This document shows, piece after piece, positions 8,169 to 17,428 of a stretch of 64,000 nt of DNA (position 1 is its first letter; the number at the start of each line of letters is the position of its first letter). Origin of the DNA: Flavobacterium pectinovorum (GTDB taxonomy: Bacteria; Bacteroidota; Bacteroidia; Flavobacteriales; Flavobacteriaceae); the NCBI RefSeq assembly GCF_900142715.1, contig NZ_FRBX01000005.1, forward strand, positions 124,001 to 188,000. The letters run 5' to 3'. Below the pieces are notes generated by a model. It had not been told where the DNA came from and made no database searches. It saw nothing but the letters and a program-made list of their open reading frames with translations. A program made the position numbers and the translations under genes.

Positions 8169-9686
8169 CTACAACAACGAATGACAAGTCATTGCTGCTG
8201 GTTGCTGAACGCCCATTAATTCTAAAATAGTAGGAGCGATGTCACCTAAAACACCATCGTTTATGTTCTTTAATTGTTTGTCAACCAAAATAATCGGCAC
8301 CGGGTTTGTTGTGTGCGCCGTATTTGGGCTTCCGTCAGGATTAATCATAGTTTCGCAATTTCCATGATCTGCAATTACAATTGTAGTATAATCGTTTGCA
8401 AGAGCTGCTTCGATAACACCTTTTACGCAGGCATCAACAGCTTCACAAGCAAGAATTGCAGCACTCATGATTCCGGTATGGCCTACCATATCACCGTTTG
8501 CAAAATTTAAACAAACAAAATCAACTTCGCCTTTATTTAATTCAGGAATAAGCGCATCTTTCAATTCAAAAGCACTCATTTCTGGCTGTAAATCGTAAGT
8601 TGCTACTTTTGGAGAGTTTCTTAAAATTCTGCTTTCTCCTTCAAACGGAGTTTCTCTTCCGCCCGAAAAGAAGAAAGTTACGTGTGGATATTTCTCGGTT
8701 TCGGCAATACGAATTTGCTTTTTACCAGCTTTTTCTAAAACCTCACCAAGAGTTTCAGTAATATTATCTTTATTGTAAACAACTTTTACATTTTGGTATG
8801 TTTCGTCGTAGTTGGTAAGCGTAACATAGTACAAGTTTATTTTGTGCATGTTTTGCTCGTGAAAATCTTGTTGAGAAAGCGCTTCTGTAAGCTCACGACC
8901 TCTGTCTGTTCTAAAATTGAAGAAAATAACAACATCGCCTTCGATAATTGTAGCCAATGGATTTTCTTTCTCATCAACCATAACAATTGGTTCGATAAAC
9001 TCATCGGTAACGTGATTTGCATAACTGTCAAGAACGCTGGCAACTGCATTTTGAGAATGAGTTCCTTTTGCATTTACCAATAAATCGTAAGCAAGTTTAA
9101 CTCTTTCCCAGCGTTTATCACGATCCATTGCATAATAGCGACCAATGATTGAAGCAATTTTTACAGGAGTTTCTTTAATATATTCTTCTAAATCATGAAT
9201 GTATTTAGCTCCCGATTTTGGGTCAACATCACGACCATCTGTAAAAGCATGGATAAAAACATTATCTAAACCATATTCCTGAGAAGCGTCAATTAATCCG
9301 CGTAAATGTGAAGTATGAGAGTGAACACCTCCATCAGAAACTAATCCTAAAAAGTGAACTTTTTTATTGTTTTCTTTGGCATATTTAAAAGCATCAACCA
9401 ATACTTGCTCTTTTGCAAGCGTTTTGTGTGCTACTGCCAGATTTATTTTGGCTAAATCCTGATATACGATTCTTCCGGCACCAAGATTCATGTGACCTAC
9501 TTCACTGTTTCCCATTTGGCCTTCTGGTAAACCTACGTTTAAACCATCAGTTCTAAGTTGTGCACTTGGGTAATTTCGGTAAAGACTGTTTATAAAAGGA
9601 ACGTTTGCATTGTCTATTGCAGATACTTTAGGGTCAGGAGATTTTCCCCAACCGTCTAAAATCATAAGTATTACTTTTTTGTTCAT
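8169..9686 (-). CDS. gpmI: 2,3-bisphosphoglycerate-independent phosphoglycerate mutase
   Basis: Interconverts 3- and 2-phosphoglycerate in glycolysis and gluconeogenesis through a phosphoserine intermediate, with two Mn ions. Alkaline-phosphatase-superfamily motifs are clear: LMILDGWG at the N-terminus, the nucleophile Ser in QMGNSEVGHMNLGAGR, FTDGRDVDP, FFNFRTDRGRELT, NFANGDMVGHTG and VIADHGNCE near the C-terminus. I take the ATG at 9686 (MNKKVILMILDGWG, 505 aa; 9689 is also possible). The 10 extra residues of the longer frame, from 9716, would be encoded across the TATCTTTG promoter element at 9703-9710 and are not plausible. Confidence 0.96.
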   Translation of the reverse strand: MNKKVILMILDGWGKSPDPKVSAIDNANVPFINSLYRNYPSAQLRTDGLNVGLPEGQMGNSEVGHMNLGAGRIVYQDLAKINLAVAHKTLAKEQVLVDAFKYAKENNKKVHFLGLVSDGGVHSHTSHLRGLIDASQEYGLDNVFIHAFTDGRDVDPKSGAKYIHDLEEYIKETPVKIASIIGRYYAMDRDKRWERVKLAYDLLVNAKGTHSQNAVASVLDSYANHVTDEFIEPIVMVDEKENPLATIIEGDVVIFFNFRTDRGRELTEALSQQDFHEQNMHKINLYYVTLTNYDETYQNVKVVYNKDNITETLGEVLEKAGKKQIRIAETEKYPHVTFFFSGGRETPFEGESRILRNSPKVATYDLQPEMSAFELKDALIPELNKGEVDFVCLNFANGDMVGHTGIMSAAILACEAVDACVKGVIEAALANDYTTIVIADHGNCETMINPDGSPNTAHTTNPVPIILVDKQLKNINDGVLGDIAPTILELMGVQQPAAMTCHSLL

Positions 9687-9702
9687 CATTTTTAGTTTTT
9701 TA

Positions 9703-9731
9703 CAAAGATAAACCATTTATAAAATGAGCAA
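9703..9731 (-). promoter_or_regulatory. Promoter of gpmI (-33 TTG, -7 TATCTTTG)
   Basis: On the minus strand TTG (9731-9729) is followed after 18 bp by TATCTTTG (9710-9703), a full match to the Bacteroidota consensus TTG-N(17-23)-TAnnTTTG. Transcription should begin a few bases further on, leaving a leader of only about 10-13 nt before the ATG at 9689/9686. Confidence 0.75.
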
Positions 9732-9826
9732 GAAAGCAATGTCATAATTTATGTTTAATAAAATGAATTGTTGTGAAAAATATTAAATTAATTATATAAG
9801 TCTTTATTTTTTAAAATTAATTCAGA

Positions 9827-12256
9827 CTACGCTCGCTTTCTAATTTTATTTTTGATTGCATTATAGTCAATAAAGTATTTTACGCTTACAGAAAAAACAT
9901 GTTTTAATGCCGTATTGGTTAATAAGTCGGCAACATTCGATTTGAATTCTTTGTCAATTGTACGTTCAAAATTTGCTGCGCTGTTTCGGTATAAAACCGA
10001 AACCTGACTACCTGGAGCAAACCACCAGGAATAAGAAAGATCAGCATTCCAGGAATAAAAACTCGAATTTTTGTTTTCGGTATATTGCGGATGTGGAGAT
10101 AAAGTCCCGTCTTGTTCCAGTTCAAGAATATCTTTGTTTTCGGCATACGACCAATATTGGCGAACGGCTAAATTAAGCGTCATTGCACTGTTTATTGCAT
10201 ATTTTCCGCCTAAAGTGTTAGCGTAAGTAATTACATTTCTATTTGCAAAAACAATAGTTTCGGGTGTGCTTTCATTATCATCTTCATCAACACTGTCGAT
10301 ATACCCTTTGTTATTGTCTTTTCTTAAATAGCTAAAAGTGTATGTCAACAATAGTTTATCGTTAAAACGATATCTTGGGCCAATGTCAATGCCATAATTG
10401 AGTCGCCCTGATTGATTAAAAAGTAATAAAGTAGGATTTAAATCTAAAGCAAACTTATAATTGTAATTGGTCGAAATACTGCCCCACCATTCTATTCTCT
10501 GTGGAAGCGCGACATATCTATTGTCTGCCCTTGGCTCATAATAATCGTATGATTCTAATGGGTAAAACGTAATTCCTGTTCCGTAATAATTATTTTTTAC
10601 TGTTGTAAGGTTCACATTTGCATTGATGCTGTTATCTTGTACTTTTCCAGATTCTTTATTAAATTCTGAATACAAATTCAGGTTAATCTTGAAACTATTA
10701 AAAAGCTTTGTCGGGTTTAGAATTCTGTAATTTGCATTTCCGTAAAAGTTGTAATAATTAGTATAGAAATTAATTCCCAAATCATTCGGATCGAAATCTT
10801 TAGAAACAAAATCAGAACCAAAACTGTAACGATAATTTCCGCTTGTTTCGGCAAAGCCAATAGTTGAATAAATTCCTTTTTTATCTTCTTCGGCATTAAT
10901 TAAACTGTATTTTACATTTCCGGATAAATTATAGGTATTCGCTTTTGTATTTAAATCCCACGCCAGACCGGTTACGTTGGCGTCTCTGTAATGTGTATTT
11001 CTGGAAACATTTGTATTGATTAAGGTTACTGATGAATTTTTGCGAAAGCGCTGATCTAAAACCAAAACATTATAATTTGTCAAAGGTTCCACAACTTCAC
11101 GTCTGGTTGCGCCGGAAATTGTATCTTGTATGACAGCAAATGTTTTTTCGGTAACTGCGTTTAAAATCCCGATTCCCAAACCATTTTTAGTTCTTCCCGA
11201 AACTTTTAGCGCATTAATAAGATTTACGTTCTGAACATTTTCGATGATTTTTTCATCATCATTTAAATCCGGATCAATTGACGGTGCTCCTCCAATTCTT
11301 CTCGAATAAAACATATTTCCTTTGTTGAACAAATCAGTTCCTTCGGTAAAAAAAGCCCTGTTTTCGTTAAATTGCTGCTCAAACGGACCTAAATTCAAAA
11401 TCTGATCATCGTATTTTGTTTGACCAAAATCGGGAATTAAAATGGCATCGAGTGTAAAAGCATCGTTTATACCATATTTAATATCCATTCCGCCTTTCAT
11501 TGTTCCGTAGGTTTTTTGTCCCTCTCCGGCATTTAAATAATAAGAAGCGTAAGGCATAAAAAACAATCGGGTAGGAGGTTTGATGTTTTCAATTCCTTCC
11601 AGGTTACCGTTTTGCTGTGTAAAAGTGCCAATTTTGGTATCAATTAAATTCCACGTATATTTTTTACGTTCTCTTTTTATTTCCCTGAAAAAATTAATTC
11701 CCCACGTTTGTTTATTTTCTGCAGAAAAACGCAAAGCTGCATACGGAATTTTAATTTCAACAATCCAGCCTTTATCGCTTAATCTGGCTTTGCTAATCCA
11801 GACCGCATCCCAGGTAAAATCTTCGCCATTTGCATCTGTCATAATACAATCGCCTTGGACATCAGAGGCAGAAACAAAAAACTCAAAATTTTGCTGACCG
11901 TCGTTAAAACCATTGATGAAAACACCAAAAATATCTGCAGTTCCAAAATTATCACGTTGAGAGATTTCTTTTAAAATCTTATCTGGCTCGTCATCATATA
12001 GCATTGCACCAATATAAAGGGCGTCATTATTATATAAAACTTTGATTTCAGATCTTTTAGTGTTAGGAATAGGTTTACCATTATCGGGTTCAAACATAAC
12101 AAAATCTGTAGCTAAAGGAGTATTTTCCCATGCGGCTTCATCTAATTTTCCATCAACCACAATAGATTGAGAAATTGGCTGTGCCTGTAAAGTTTTCTTT
12201 TGGCTAAAAACAAAGGATGTTGATAGTAAAAAACTTAAAAAAAATATTTCTTTCAT
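9827..12256 (-). CDS. DUF5916 outer-membrane protein with CBM9-like N-terminal domain
   Basis: An 809-residue exported protein. After a signal peptide (EIFFLSFLLSTSFVFSQ) comes a carbohydrate-binding family 9-like domain (about residues 30-210) with the VVDGKLDEAAWENTP opening and the KVLYNNDALYIGAMLYDDEP strand. The rest is the DUF5916 region: many alternating hydrophobic/aromatic strands ending in a YFIDYNAIKNKIRKRA tail, which suggests an outer-membrane beta-barrel. Such proteins are common in Bacteroidota; their substrate is unknown, though the CBM9-like domain hints at glycan binding. It is transcribed alone, divergent from the first L,D-transpeptidase gene. Confidence 0.8.
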   Translation of the reverse strand: MKEIFFLSFLLSTSFVFSQKKTLQAQPISQSIVVDGKLDEAAWENTPLATDFVMFEPDNGKPIPNTKRSEIKVLYNNDALYIGAMLYDDEPDKILKEISQRDNFGTADIFGVFINGFNDGQQNFEFFVSASDVQGDCIMTDANGEDFTWDAVWISKARLSDKGWIVEIKIPYAALRFSAENKQTWGINFFREIKRERKKYTWNLIDTKIGTFTQQNGNLEGIENIKPPTRLFFMPYASYYLNAGEGQKTYGTMKGGMDIKYGINDAFTLDAILIPDFGQTKYDDQILNLGPFEQQFNENRAFFTEGTDLFNKGNMFYSRRIGGAPSIDPDLNDDEKIIENVQNVNLINALKVSGRTKNGLGIGILNAVTEKTFAVIQDTISGATRREVVEPLTNYNVLVLDQRFRKNSSVTLINTNVSRNTHYRDANVTGLAWDLNTKANTYNLSGNVKYSLINAEEDKKGIYSTIGFAETSGNYRYSFGSDFVSKDFDPNDLGINFYTNYYNFYGNANYRILNPTKLFNSFKINLNLYSEFNKESGKVQDNSINANVNLTTVKNNYYGTGITFYPLESYDYYEPRADNRYVALPQRIEWWGSISTNYNYKFALDLNPTLLLFNQSGRLNYGIDIGPRYRFNDKLLLTYTFSYLRKDNNKGYIDSVDEDDNESTPETIVFANRNVITYANTLGGKYAINSAMTLNLAVRQYWSYAENKDILELEQDGTLSPHPQYTENKNSSFYSWNADLSYSWWFAPGSQVSVLYRNSAANFERTIDKEFKSNVADLLTNTALKHVFSVSVKYFIDYNAIKNKIRKRA

Positions 12257-12488
12257 TTTTGAATAAAATAACGAATAATGATTGCCCTTATAAATAGACA
12301 GTTGTTTATGTTAAATGTTACACTTTAATATTCAATAATTATATCTTTTTAATTAAAGTAGGTTTATGGCTACATATTTAAACATAAAAATAATCAGTAA
12401 AAGTGGGTTTTTTCCGTCGATATGCTAAAATTTTCTTTTCTATCTGTTAAATTTTAAACAAAACAGGCCTGATTTACAGTGATTTATT

Positions 12489-12517
12489 TTGTGCGCTATA
12501 TTTTTTTTATACTTTTG
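12489..12517 (+). promoter_or_regulatory. Promoter of the YkuD_2-type L,D-transpeptidase gene
   Basis: TTG at 12489-12491, an 18-bp spacer and TACTTTTG at 12510-12517 match the Bacteroidota housekeeping promoter. The start codon is 37 bp downstream of the -7 element. The rest of the 297-bp divergent region (12257-12553) is AT-rich and shows no other recognisable site. Confidence 0.65.
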
Positions 12518-12553
12518 CTGAACCCAAATTTATTATTAACCTAAAGAATTTCA

Positions 12554-13276
12554 ATGATTTACAAAATTTATCCCTTGTTGGTGTTTTTGCTATTGTCTTT
12601 TGGAAAAGACACAAAAAACACTCCAGAATTAAAAGAAGTAACTGCCAGAAGCATTGCAAAAGTTGAAAAACTGTCTGTAGATGCTAAAATTGAAAATGTT
12701 TATAATACATTAAATTCTAACCATTTTGAGTTACCAGAACTTAAAACTTTTTCTGAAGCATTAAAAGGCTTTTACTTATTGAAAGAAAAAGGAATTATCA
12801 AAAAAGATATTTTAACGCTGATTGATTTTAGTTTGTCATCAAACATCAAACGCCTTTGGGTAATTGATTTAGATTCAAATAAAATCTTATTTCATTCTTT
12901 GGTTGCACACGGAAGAAATACAGGAGAAGAATTTGCTTCGGCATTTTCAAACTCAAACTCATCTTTTAAAAGCAGTTTAGGGTTTTATGCAACTGGCGAA
13001 ATTTACCAGGGAAAACATGGTGCTTCATTAAAATTAGACGGGTTAGAAAAAGGTGTAAACGATAATGCCCGTGAAAGAGCGGTTGTTATGCACGGAGCCG
13101 ATTATGTTTCTGAATCTTTTATCAGAAATAACAAAAGATTAGGCAGAAGTCAGGGTTGTCCGGCGATTCCATTTGAATTAACAAATGAAATCATCCAAAC
13201 AATAAAAGATAAATCGTGTTTGTATATCTACCATCCTTCAAGAAGTTTTACAATGGAAGAAAAACTAATTTCTTAG
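12554..13276 (+). CDS. Murein L,D-transpeptidase catalytic-domain protein (YkuD_2 type)
   Basis: A 240-residue protein with a short hydrophobic N-terminus (IYPLLVFLLLSFG), probably an export signal, and a C-terminal YkuD_2-like catalytic domain. The active-site segment is RSQGCPAIP with Cys202 as nucleophile, preceded by AVVMHGADYV carrying the conserved His. L,D-transpeptidases of this class form 3-3 cross-links in peptidoglycan or attach proteins to it in the periplasm. Its 3' end overlaps the convergent gene for a second, unrelated-length L,D-transpeptidase by 12 bp. It has its own well-matched promoter. Confidence 0.85.
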   Translation: MIYKIYPLLVFLLLSFGKDTKNTPELKEVTARSIAKVEKLSVDAKIENVYNTLNSNHFELPELKTFSEALKGFYLLKEKGIIKKDILTLIDFSLSSNIKRLWVIDLDSNKILFHSLVAHGRNTGEEFASAFSNSNSSFKSSLGFYATGEIYQGKHGASLKLDGLEKGVNDNARERAVVMHGADYVSESFIRNNKRLGRSQGCPAIPFELTNEIIQTIKDKSCLYIYHPSRSFTMEEKLIS

Positions 13277-14857
13277 TTTACTATACAAATCCGAATCAAG
13301 ATTATAAATATCAGCTCTGAAAATGAGCTGATTTTTTTTGCTCCATGCTGTCCAATACCATTGGTATAAAGCGTATTTTTTTGTGATTCTGATGTTTATT
13401 GTCTTCTTGGTTTCAATAATAGAATCGATTTTTTCTTTTGGCCAGTTTGTCGCAATTGTATCATTCAAAATATGTTCTGCCAATTCTAATGGATTTTCAA
13501 TACGCACACATCCTGAACTTAAAGAACGATTGTTTCTTCCAAAATAATTACGATGATTGGTATCATGTAAATAAACGCTATGGTGATTTGGAAATAAAAT
13601 TTTCATTAATCCCAAAGAGTTGTTATAGCCTGGACTTTGTACATAACGGTAACTATTAGGTTTGTCCTCATTCCATGCCTTAGGATCAACTTCGCGCCCG
13701 GCTGAATCAAATATGGTGATTCTTTTTTTGGCTAAATAGTTCCTGTTCTTTTTCATCTCAGGGATAATGTCTTCTTTTAGGATAGTGGGAGGAACTGTCC
13801 ATGTCGGGTTAAAAACAACCGTTTTTAGCTTTGATGTAATAATAGGTGTTTTTCTTTTACTTGTTCCCACAACAACATTTCGAATCAAAGTGGTGTCTTG
13901 ATTTTCAATAACATTCAAACTGTAATTAGGAATATTAATAATGAAATAATTTTCTGCAAAATCATTATTATACCATCTCCATCTTTCGAGATTGGCAATT
14001 ATTTGTTGTTTTCTTCCTTCTTTAGTAAAGTTTAAAGCGCTCAGGGTTCCTGCTCCAATAACGCCGTCGGCGGCTAAACCGTGCCTTTCCTGAAATCTTT
14101 TTACAGCTTCAAATGTTTTTTTATCGTATTTATTAGTCAGACTGTCTTTTCCGGTCAGATCTTTCCAGAATAAAAGTTTCTTTTTAATGTCTATTAAAGC
14201 ATTGTTAGTGTCATTCAGTGTTATTTTATCCGCAGATCTTATAGTGTCTGTAGCTTCTTCTTCCGGATAAGTATTGATGATTTCAAGTGCTTTTAAAAGC
14301 TCTTTATAGGTTTGATGTTTTGGTTGGATATTATCTACAATGCTGTCTAATTTGTTTTTATTGAAAGCTTTAATAAGAGTATTATTTGGATCAAACGTTT
14401 TTTCTTCCAAATCCCAATCAGTATATAATTTTTTAGGATCGAGTTTTCCTTTATATAAATGAGTTAAGTATAATTCAAAATTATAAGTTAGTAATATGTC
14501 ATAAGTAGCCAATTCTTTATCATTTAAAGAACTGATTCTTTTCTCATATTTTTCGAGTGTTGTGGCTTTGTAATCTTCGGGATTTAAACCTAATTCTTCT
14601 GCTTTTTTTAATTGGGATAAAACGTAAGTTCTTTTTTTAAGGTTTCCCCAAACGCTTTTATTTTCTGAAGCGATGTAAAATTGTTTCAGTGTTTCACTTT
14701 TAAAAACATTTATTAATGCAGTATCGACAACGACTTTTCTTTCGTCAGTAAGTATAATTGCAGGTGGGGGAGTCTTTTTTACACGAATAACTTTTGGTTC
14801 ATCTTTTTTGCAGCTAATAAAAAAACATATTACAATCAGAAAGTAGAGTTTATTCAT
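13265..14857 (-). CDS. L,D-transpeptidase lipoprotein (YcbB/LdtD-like)
   Basis: A 530-residue protein with a lipoprotein signal (LIVICFFISC, Cys16), a helical scaffold domain, a peptidoglycan-binding domain 1 motif (TFEAVKRFQERHGLAADGVIGAGTLSALN, about residues 245-275) and a C-terminal YkuD catalytic domain. The catalytic core is VYLHDTNHRNYFGRNNRSLSSGCVRIENP, with His in YLHDT and the nucleophile Cys450. This domain order matches YcbB-type enzymes that make 3-3 peptidoglycan cross-links. It is separated from the upstream acetyltransferase gene by 1 bp and is probably cotranscribed with it; its 3' end overlaps the convergent L,D-transpeptidase gene. Confidence 0.9.
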   Translation of the reverse strand: MNKLYFLIVICFFISCKKDEPKVIRVKKTPPPAIILTDERKVVVDTALINVFKSETLKQFYIASENKSVWGNLKKRTYVLSQLKKAEELGLNPEDYKATTLEKYEKRISSLNDKELATYDILLTYNFELYLTHLYKGKLDPKKLYTDWDLEEKTFDPNNTLIKAFNKNKLDSIVDNIQPKHQTYKELLKALEIINTYPEEEATDTIRSADKITLNDTNNALIDIKKKLLFWKDLTGKDSLTNKYDKKTFEAVKRFQERHGLAADGVIGAGTLSALNFTKEGRKQQIIANLERWRWYNNDFAENYFIINIPNYSLNVIENQDTTLIRNVVVGTSKRKTPIITSKLKTVVFNPTWTVPPTILKEDIIPEMKKNRNYLAKKRITIFDSAGREVDPKAWNEDKPNSYRYVQSPGYNNSLGLMKILFPNHHSVYLHDTNHRNYFGRNNRSLSSGCVRIENPLELAEHILNDTIATNWPKEKIDSIIETKKTINIRITKKYALYQWYWTAWSKKNQLIFRADIYNLDSDLYSKLRN

Positions 14858-14858
14858 T

Positions 14859-15296
14859 TTATAATTTTTTAAACATTAAATAGTGTTCGCCGACATCTTT
14901 TATATCAAAAGGCTCGCCAATTATTTGATAATTCATTTTTTTGTAAAACCCAACTGCTGCTGTTCTGGCATTAAACCAAATTAAATCAACGTTTTGAGTC
15001 TTGCAATAATCTTCGCAATGTTTTACGAGAGCTTCACCAAATCCTTTTTTTTGATGATTTTCCAAAATAGCCATACCTCGAATCTGAGCTTGATTTTTGT
15101 TGGCAAATATAGTGTTGGTTTGGGAGAATAATGAAATAATACCTATTAAGTCGTCGTTTTCGAATAACCCAAAATGATGTGTAGTATTTAAATCGTCTCC
15201 TTCAAAGATGCAGCTTTCGATAGGTTTTCCTTTTCTGAGTACTGGTTGACGAACGATATAAGTGTCTTTTGATGGAATTTCTTTGATAATAGTCAT
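14859..15296 (-). CDS. GNAT family N-acetyltransferase
   Basis: A 145-residue single-domain acetyltransferase. The acetyl-CoA-binding motif A is AQIRGMAILENHQKKGFGEALVKHCEDYC, with the Q/RxxGxG/A-like loop QKKGFG, followed by VDLIWFNARTAAVGFYKKMNYQIIGEPF, the typical end of a GNAT fold. The acceptor cannot be predicted. It is the first gene of a two-gene unit with the L,D-transpeptidase (1 bp apart), but no cell-wall link is shown by its sequence. Confidence 0.85.
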   Translation of the reverse strand: MTIIKEIPSKDTYIVRQPVLRKGKPIESCIFEGDDLNTTHHFGLFENDDLIGIISLFSQTNTIFANKNQAQIRGMAILENHQKKGFGEALVKHCEDYCKTQNVDLIWFNARTAAVGFYKKMNYQIIGEPFDIKDVGEHYLMFKKL

Positions 15297-15411
15297 AATG
15301 TGTAAAAAATAATAAAAGTATAACTTTTTAGTTTTAAATAGGTTATAAGGAATCGTTGTTTTTTAATTAATTTTTTTGCAAAAAAGCTTGTTTTGAACTG
15401 AACTTATTTTT

Positions 15412-15419
15412 TATATTTG
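15412..15419 (+). promoter_or_regulatory. -7 promoter element of the first tRNA-Gly gene
   Basis: TATATTTG lies 10 bp before the first base of the tRNA and matches TAnnTTTG. A TTG at 15388-15390 with a 21-bp spacer is a fair -33 element. Confidence 0.65.
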
Positions 15420-15429
15420 CACCAGTAAT

Positions 15430-15502
<73 letters not shown>

Positions 15503-15504
15503 CT

Positions 15505-15537
15505 AAAAAACCGAAATTTCACTATTTCGGTTTTTTT
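15505..15537 (+). terminator. Terminator after tRNA-Gly copy 1
   Basis: CCGAAAT (15511-15517) pairs with ATTTCGG (15524-15530), flanked by A and T runs, giving a typical intrinsic terminator with seven trailing T. Confidence 0.75.
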
Positions 15538-15588
15538 ATCAAAATTGAATAATTTTTGATTTTTATTTTTTAAAATGATTTAATTGTT

Positions 15589-15596
15589 TATATTTG
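15589..15596 (+). promoter_or_regulatory. -7 promoter element of the second tRNA-Gly gene
   Basis: TATATTTG followed by CACC reproduces the element upstream of copy 1 and lies 12 bp before the tRNA. A good -33 TTG at the standard spacing is not visible. Confidence 0.6.
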
Positions 15597-15608
15597 CACC
15601 CTGTTAAT

Positions 15609-15681
<73 letters not shown>

Positions 15682-15685
15682 CTTC

Positions 15686-15721
15686 AAAAAGCCTTAAACT
15701 ATATAGTTTAAGGCTTTTTTG
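15686..15721 (+). terminator. Terminator after tRNA-Gly copy 2
   Basis: Arms AAAAAGCCTTAAACT (15686-15700) and its complement (15705-15719) enclose a 4-nt loop and end in a T run, a strong intrinsic terminator. Confidence 0.8.
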
Positions 15722-15725
15722 TTTT

Positions 15726-15781
15726 TTACCATTAAGATAAATTAAGCTCAAAACTTAATAAACTTAATATCTTAATGGTAA
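15726..15781. repeat. Inverted repeat downstream of pepE
   Basis: TTACCATTAAGATAAATTAAG (15726-15746) pairs with 15763-15781 apart from a 2-nt indel. It lies between the tRNA terminator and the pepE stop codon and may end transcription of pepE on the minus strand. Confidence 0.5.
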
Positions 15782-15790
15782 AAAAAAACT

Positions 15791-16498
15791 TTATTTTAAA
15801 TTGCTCAAATCGCTTTCTGTTTCTAATTCCTGAGGAGTTTGGTTTTGCAGAAACAAACGCGCTTTTAAATTTCCTTTTAAAGTAATTTTGTCTCCATTTA
15901 CTTCAAGCCAGCTTCCTTCTCTTAATCCTAAAACGGGAATTGAATTAAAGGCGTGAAATTCTTTGATTCTGGTTTCACGCGTTTCGCCCATATGTTTCGA
16001 TTGTAAATCGGCATCTAAGTAATGCGGGTTTAAGTTGAAGGGAATTAATCCTAAAGTCTGGAAACTTGGAGGGTAAATAATTGGCATATCGTTCGTAGTC
16101 TGCATAGATAAACCGCAAATATTACTTCCGGCGCTTGTTCCTAAATATGGAGTTCCGTTTTTTACAGTTTCAGAGAGAATCTGCATCACATTATGGTAGT
16201 ATAATTTTGTTACGAGTAAAAATGTATTTCCGCCTCCGGTAAATATTCCTTCTGCGTTTTTTATGGCGTCTTCTGCGTTTTCAAATTCATGAATTCCCTT
16301 TACAGTTATGTTAATTTTTGAAAATGCCTGAGCAGCTTTTGCTGTATATTCGTCATGTGAAATTCCGCCAGGGCGCGCATATGGAATAAATAAAATGCTT
16401 TTGCAGTTTTTAAAATGAATTTGCAAAGTAGGTAATAAATACTCTAAATAACTGCCTTCGTGCAAAGTAGAAGTACTGGCAATAATAATATTTTTCAT
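15791..16498 (-). CDS. pepE: Dipeptidase E (peptidase S51)
   Basis: A 235-residue cytosolic serine peptidase that hydrolyses dipeptides with N-terminal Asp. The catalytic triad fits the family: Ser122 in LGTSAGSNICGLS, Asp137 in TTNDMPI and His159 in NLNPHYLDAD. The GIFTGGGNTFLL segment forms the oxyanion region. Length and motif spacing agree with PepE rather than cyanophycinase. It is transcribed alone toward the tRNA genes. Confidence 0.93.
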   Translation of the reverse strand: MKNIIIASTSTLHEGSYLEYLLPTLQIHFKNCKSILFIPYARPGGISHDEYTAKAAQAFSKINITVKGIHEFENAEDAIKNAEGIFTGGGNTFLLVTKLYYHNVMQILSETVKNGTPYLGTSAGSNICGLSMQTTNDMPIIYPPSFQTLGLIPFNLNPHYLDADLQSKHMGETRETRIKEFHAFNSIPVLGLREGSWLEVNGDKITLKGNLKARLFLQNQTPQELETESDLSNLK

Positions 16499-16660
16499 AA
16501 AATTTTAATCTCAGATTATGCTGTTAAAGATATTAAAAACTACTTTTTTAGGCTTAAAATTCAAAGTTTAATTAACATATTTTTACCAAGCCGTTAATAC
16601 TAAATTTGGAATACATTAAGATATTTTTACACTTTTAAGAATAATTCTAATTTTTTCATT

Positions 16661-17428
16661 TTGATCAACAAAGTTTTATGTGTTTTATGTGTTGTTTTGA
16701 GTCAGACTGCGTGGACTCAAAATGAAGAGCGCATTATAATAAGCGGAAAAATTGTTTCTAATACAAATGATTTGGAAGGTGTTTATGTAGTGAATGCGCA
16801 AACAGAAGTCATGACAACTACAAATGCTGAAGGAGCTTTTTCGATTTTGGCGAAAGCAGGAGATGAACTTGTTTTTTCCTCTATTCAATTTAAAGAAAAG
16901 AGAGTTTTAGTTACTCCTGAAAATTTTTCGGAACTTAATTTTATAGTAAAACTTAATATTGTAATGCATCAATTGCAGGAAGTTATTATAAGAAGATATG
17001 ATAATATAAATGCTGTGGCATTAGGAATTATTCCTGCGGGACAAAAAACATATACTGAGGCGGAAAGAAAATTACACACTGTTACAGCATTAAATGCAAC
17101 TGCAAGTACAAGTTCGCTTGCCGGAGGTTCAATTTCTGCAGATCCGTTATTAAATTTTTTATCAGGACGTACAGCGATGCTAAAGAAAGAAGTTGCGGTT
17201 GAGAAAAAAGAATTTTTCATGAAACTTTTAGAGAAGATGTTTAGTCTGGATCATTTTGTAAACCGACTAAAAATTCCAAATGAATATGTAAAAGGATTTG
17301 AATATTATGCTGTTGAAAACGATAAGTTTACGACCATTTTAAATTCTAAAAATAAAACTTCGACAGAATTTCTTTTAGGAGAATTAGCTGTAAAATATAA
17401 AGAAATACTTGCTGTTGAAAACAAATAA
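16661..17428 (+). CDS. Exported CarboxypepD_reg-like domain protein, first of three paralogues
   Basis: A 255-residue protein starting at a TTG codon; no in-frame ATG precedes the signal peptide (INKVLCVLCVVLSQTAWTQ). After cleavage comes a carboxypeptidase regulatory-like beta sandwich (about 25-110) with VYVVNAQTEVMTTTNAEGAFSILAKAGDELVFSSIQFKEKRV, as in the N-terminal domain of TonB-dependent receptors, but without the barrel. The C-terminal half, with LGIIPAGQKTYTEAERKLHT and FLSGRTAMLKKEVAVEKKEFF, is shared with the next gene. The function is unknown; the protein is probably periplasmic. It is the first gene of a run whose members overlap, implying translational coupling. Confidence 0.8.
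   Translation: MINKVLCVLCVVLSQTAWTQNEERIIISGKIVSNTNDLEGVYVVNAQTEVMTTTNAEGAFSILAKAGDELVFSSIQFKEKRVLVTPENFSELNFIVKLNIVMHQLQEVIIRRYDNINAVALGIIPAGQKTYTEAERKLHTVTALNATASTSSLAGGSISADPLLNFLSGRTAMLKKEVAVEKKEFFMKLLEKMFSLDHFVNRLKIPNEYVKGFEYYAVENDKFTTILNSKNKTSTEFLLGELAVKYKEILAVENK

Noticed and set aside
9687..9716. Longer GpmI start at 9716
   Set aside because: The extra codons cover the TATCTTTG promoter element; homologues start MNKKVILM.
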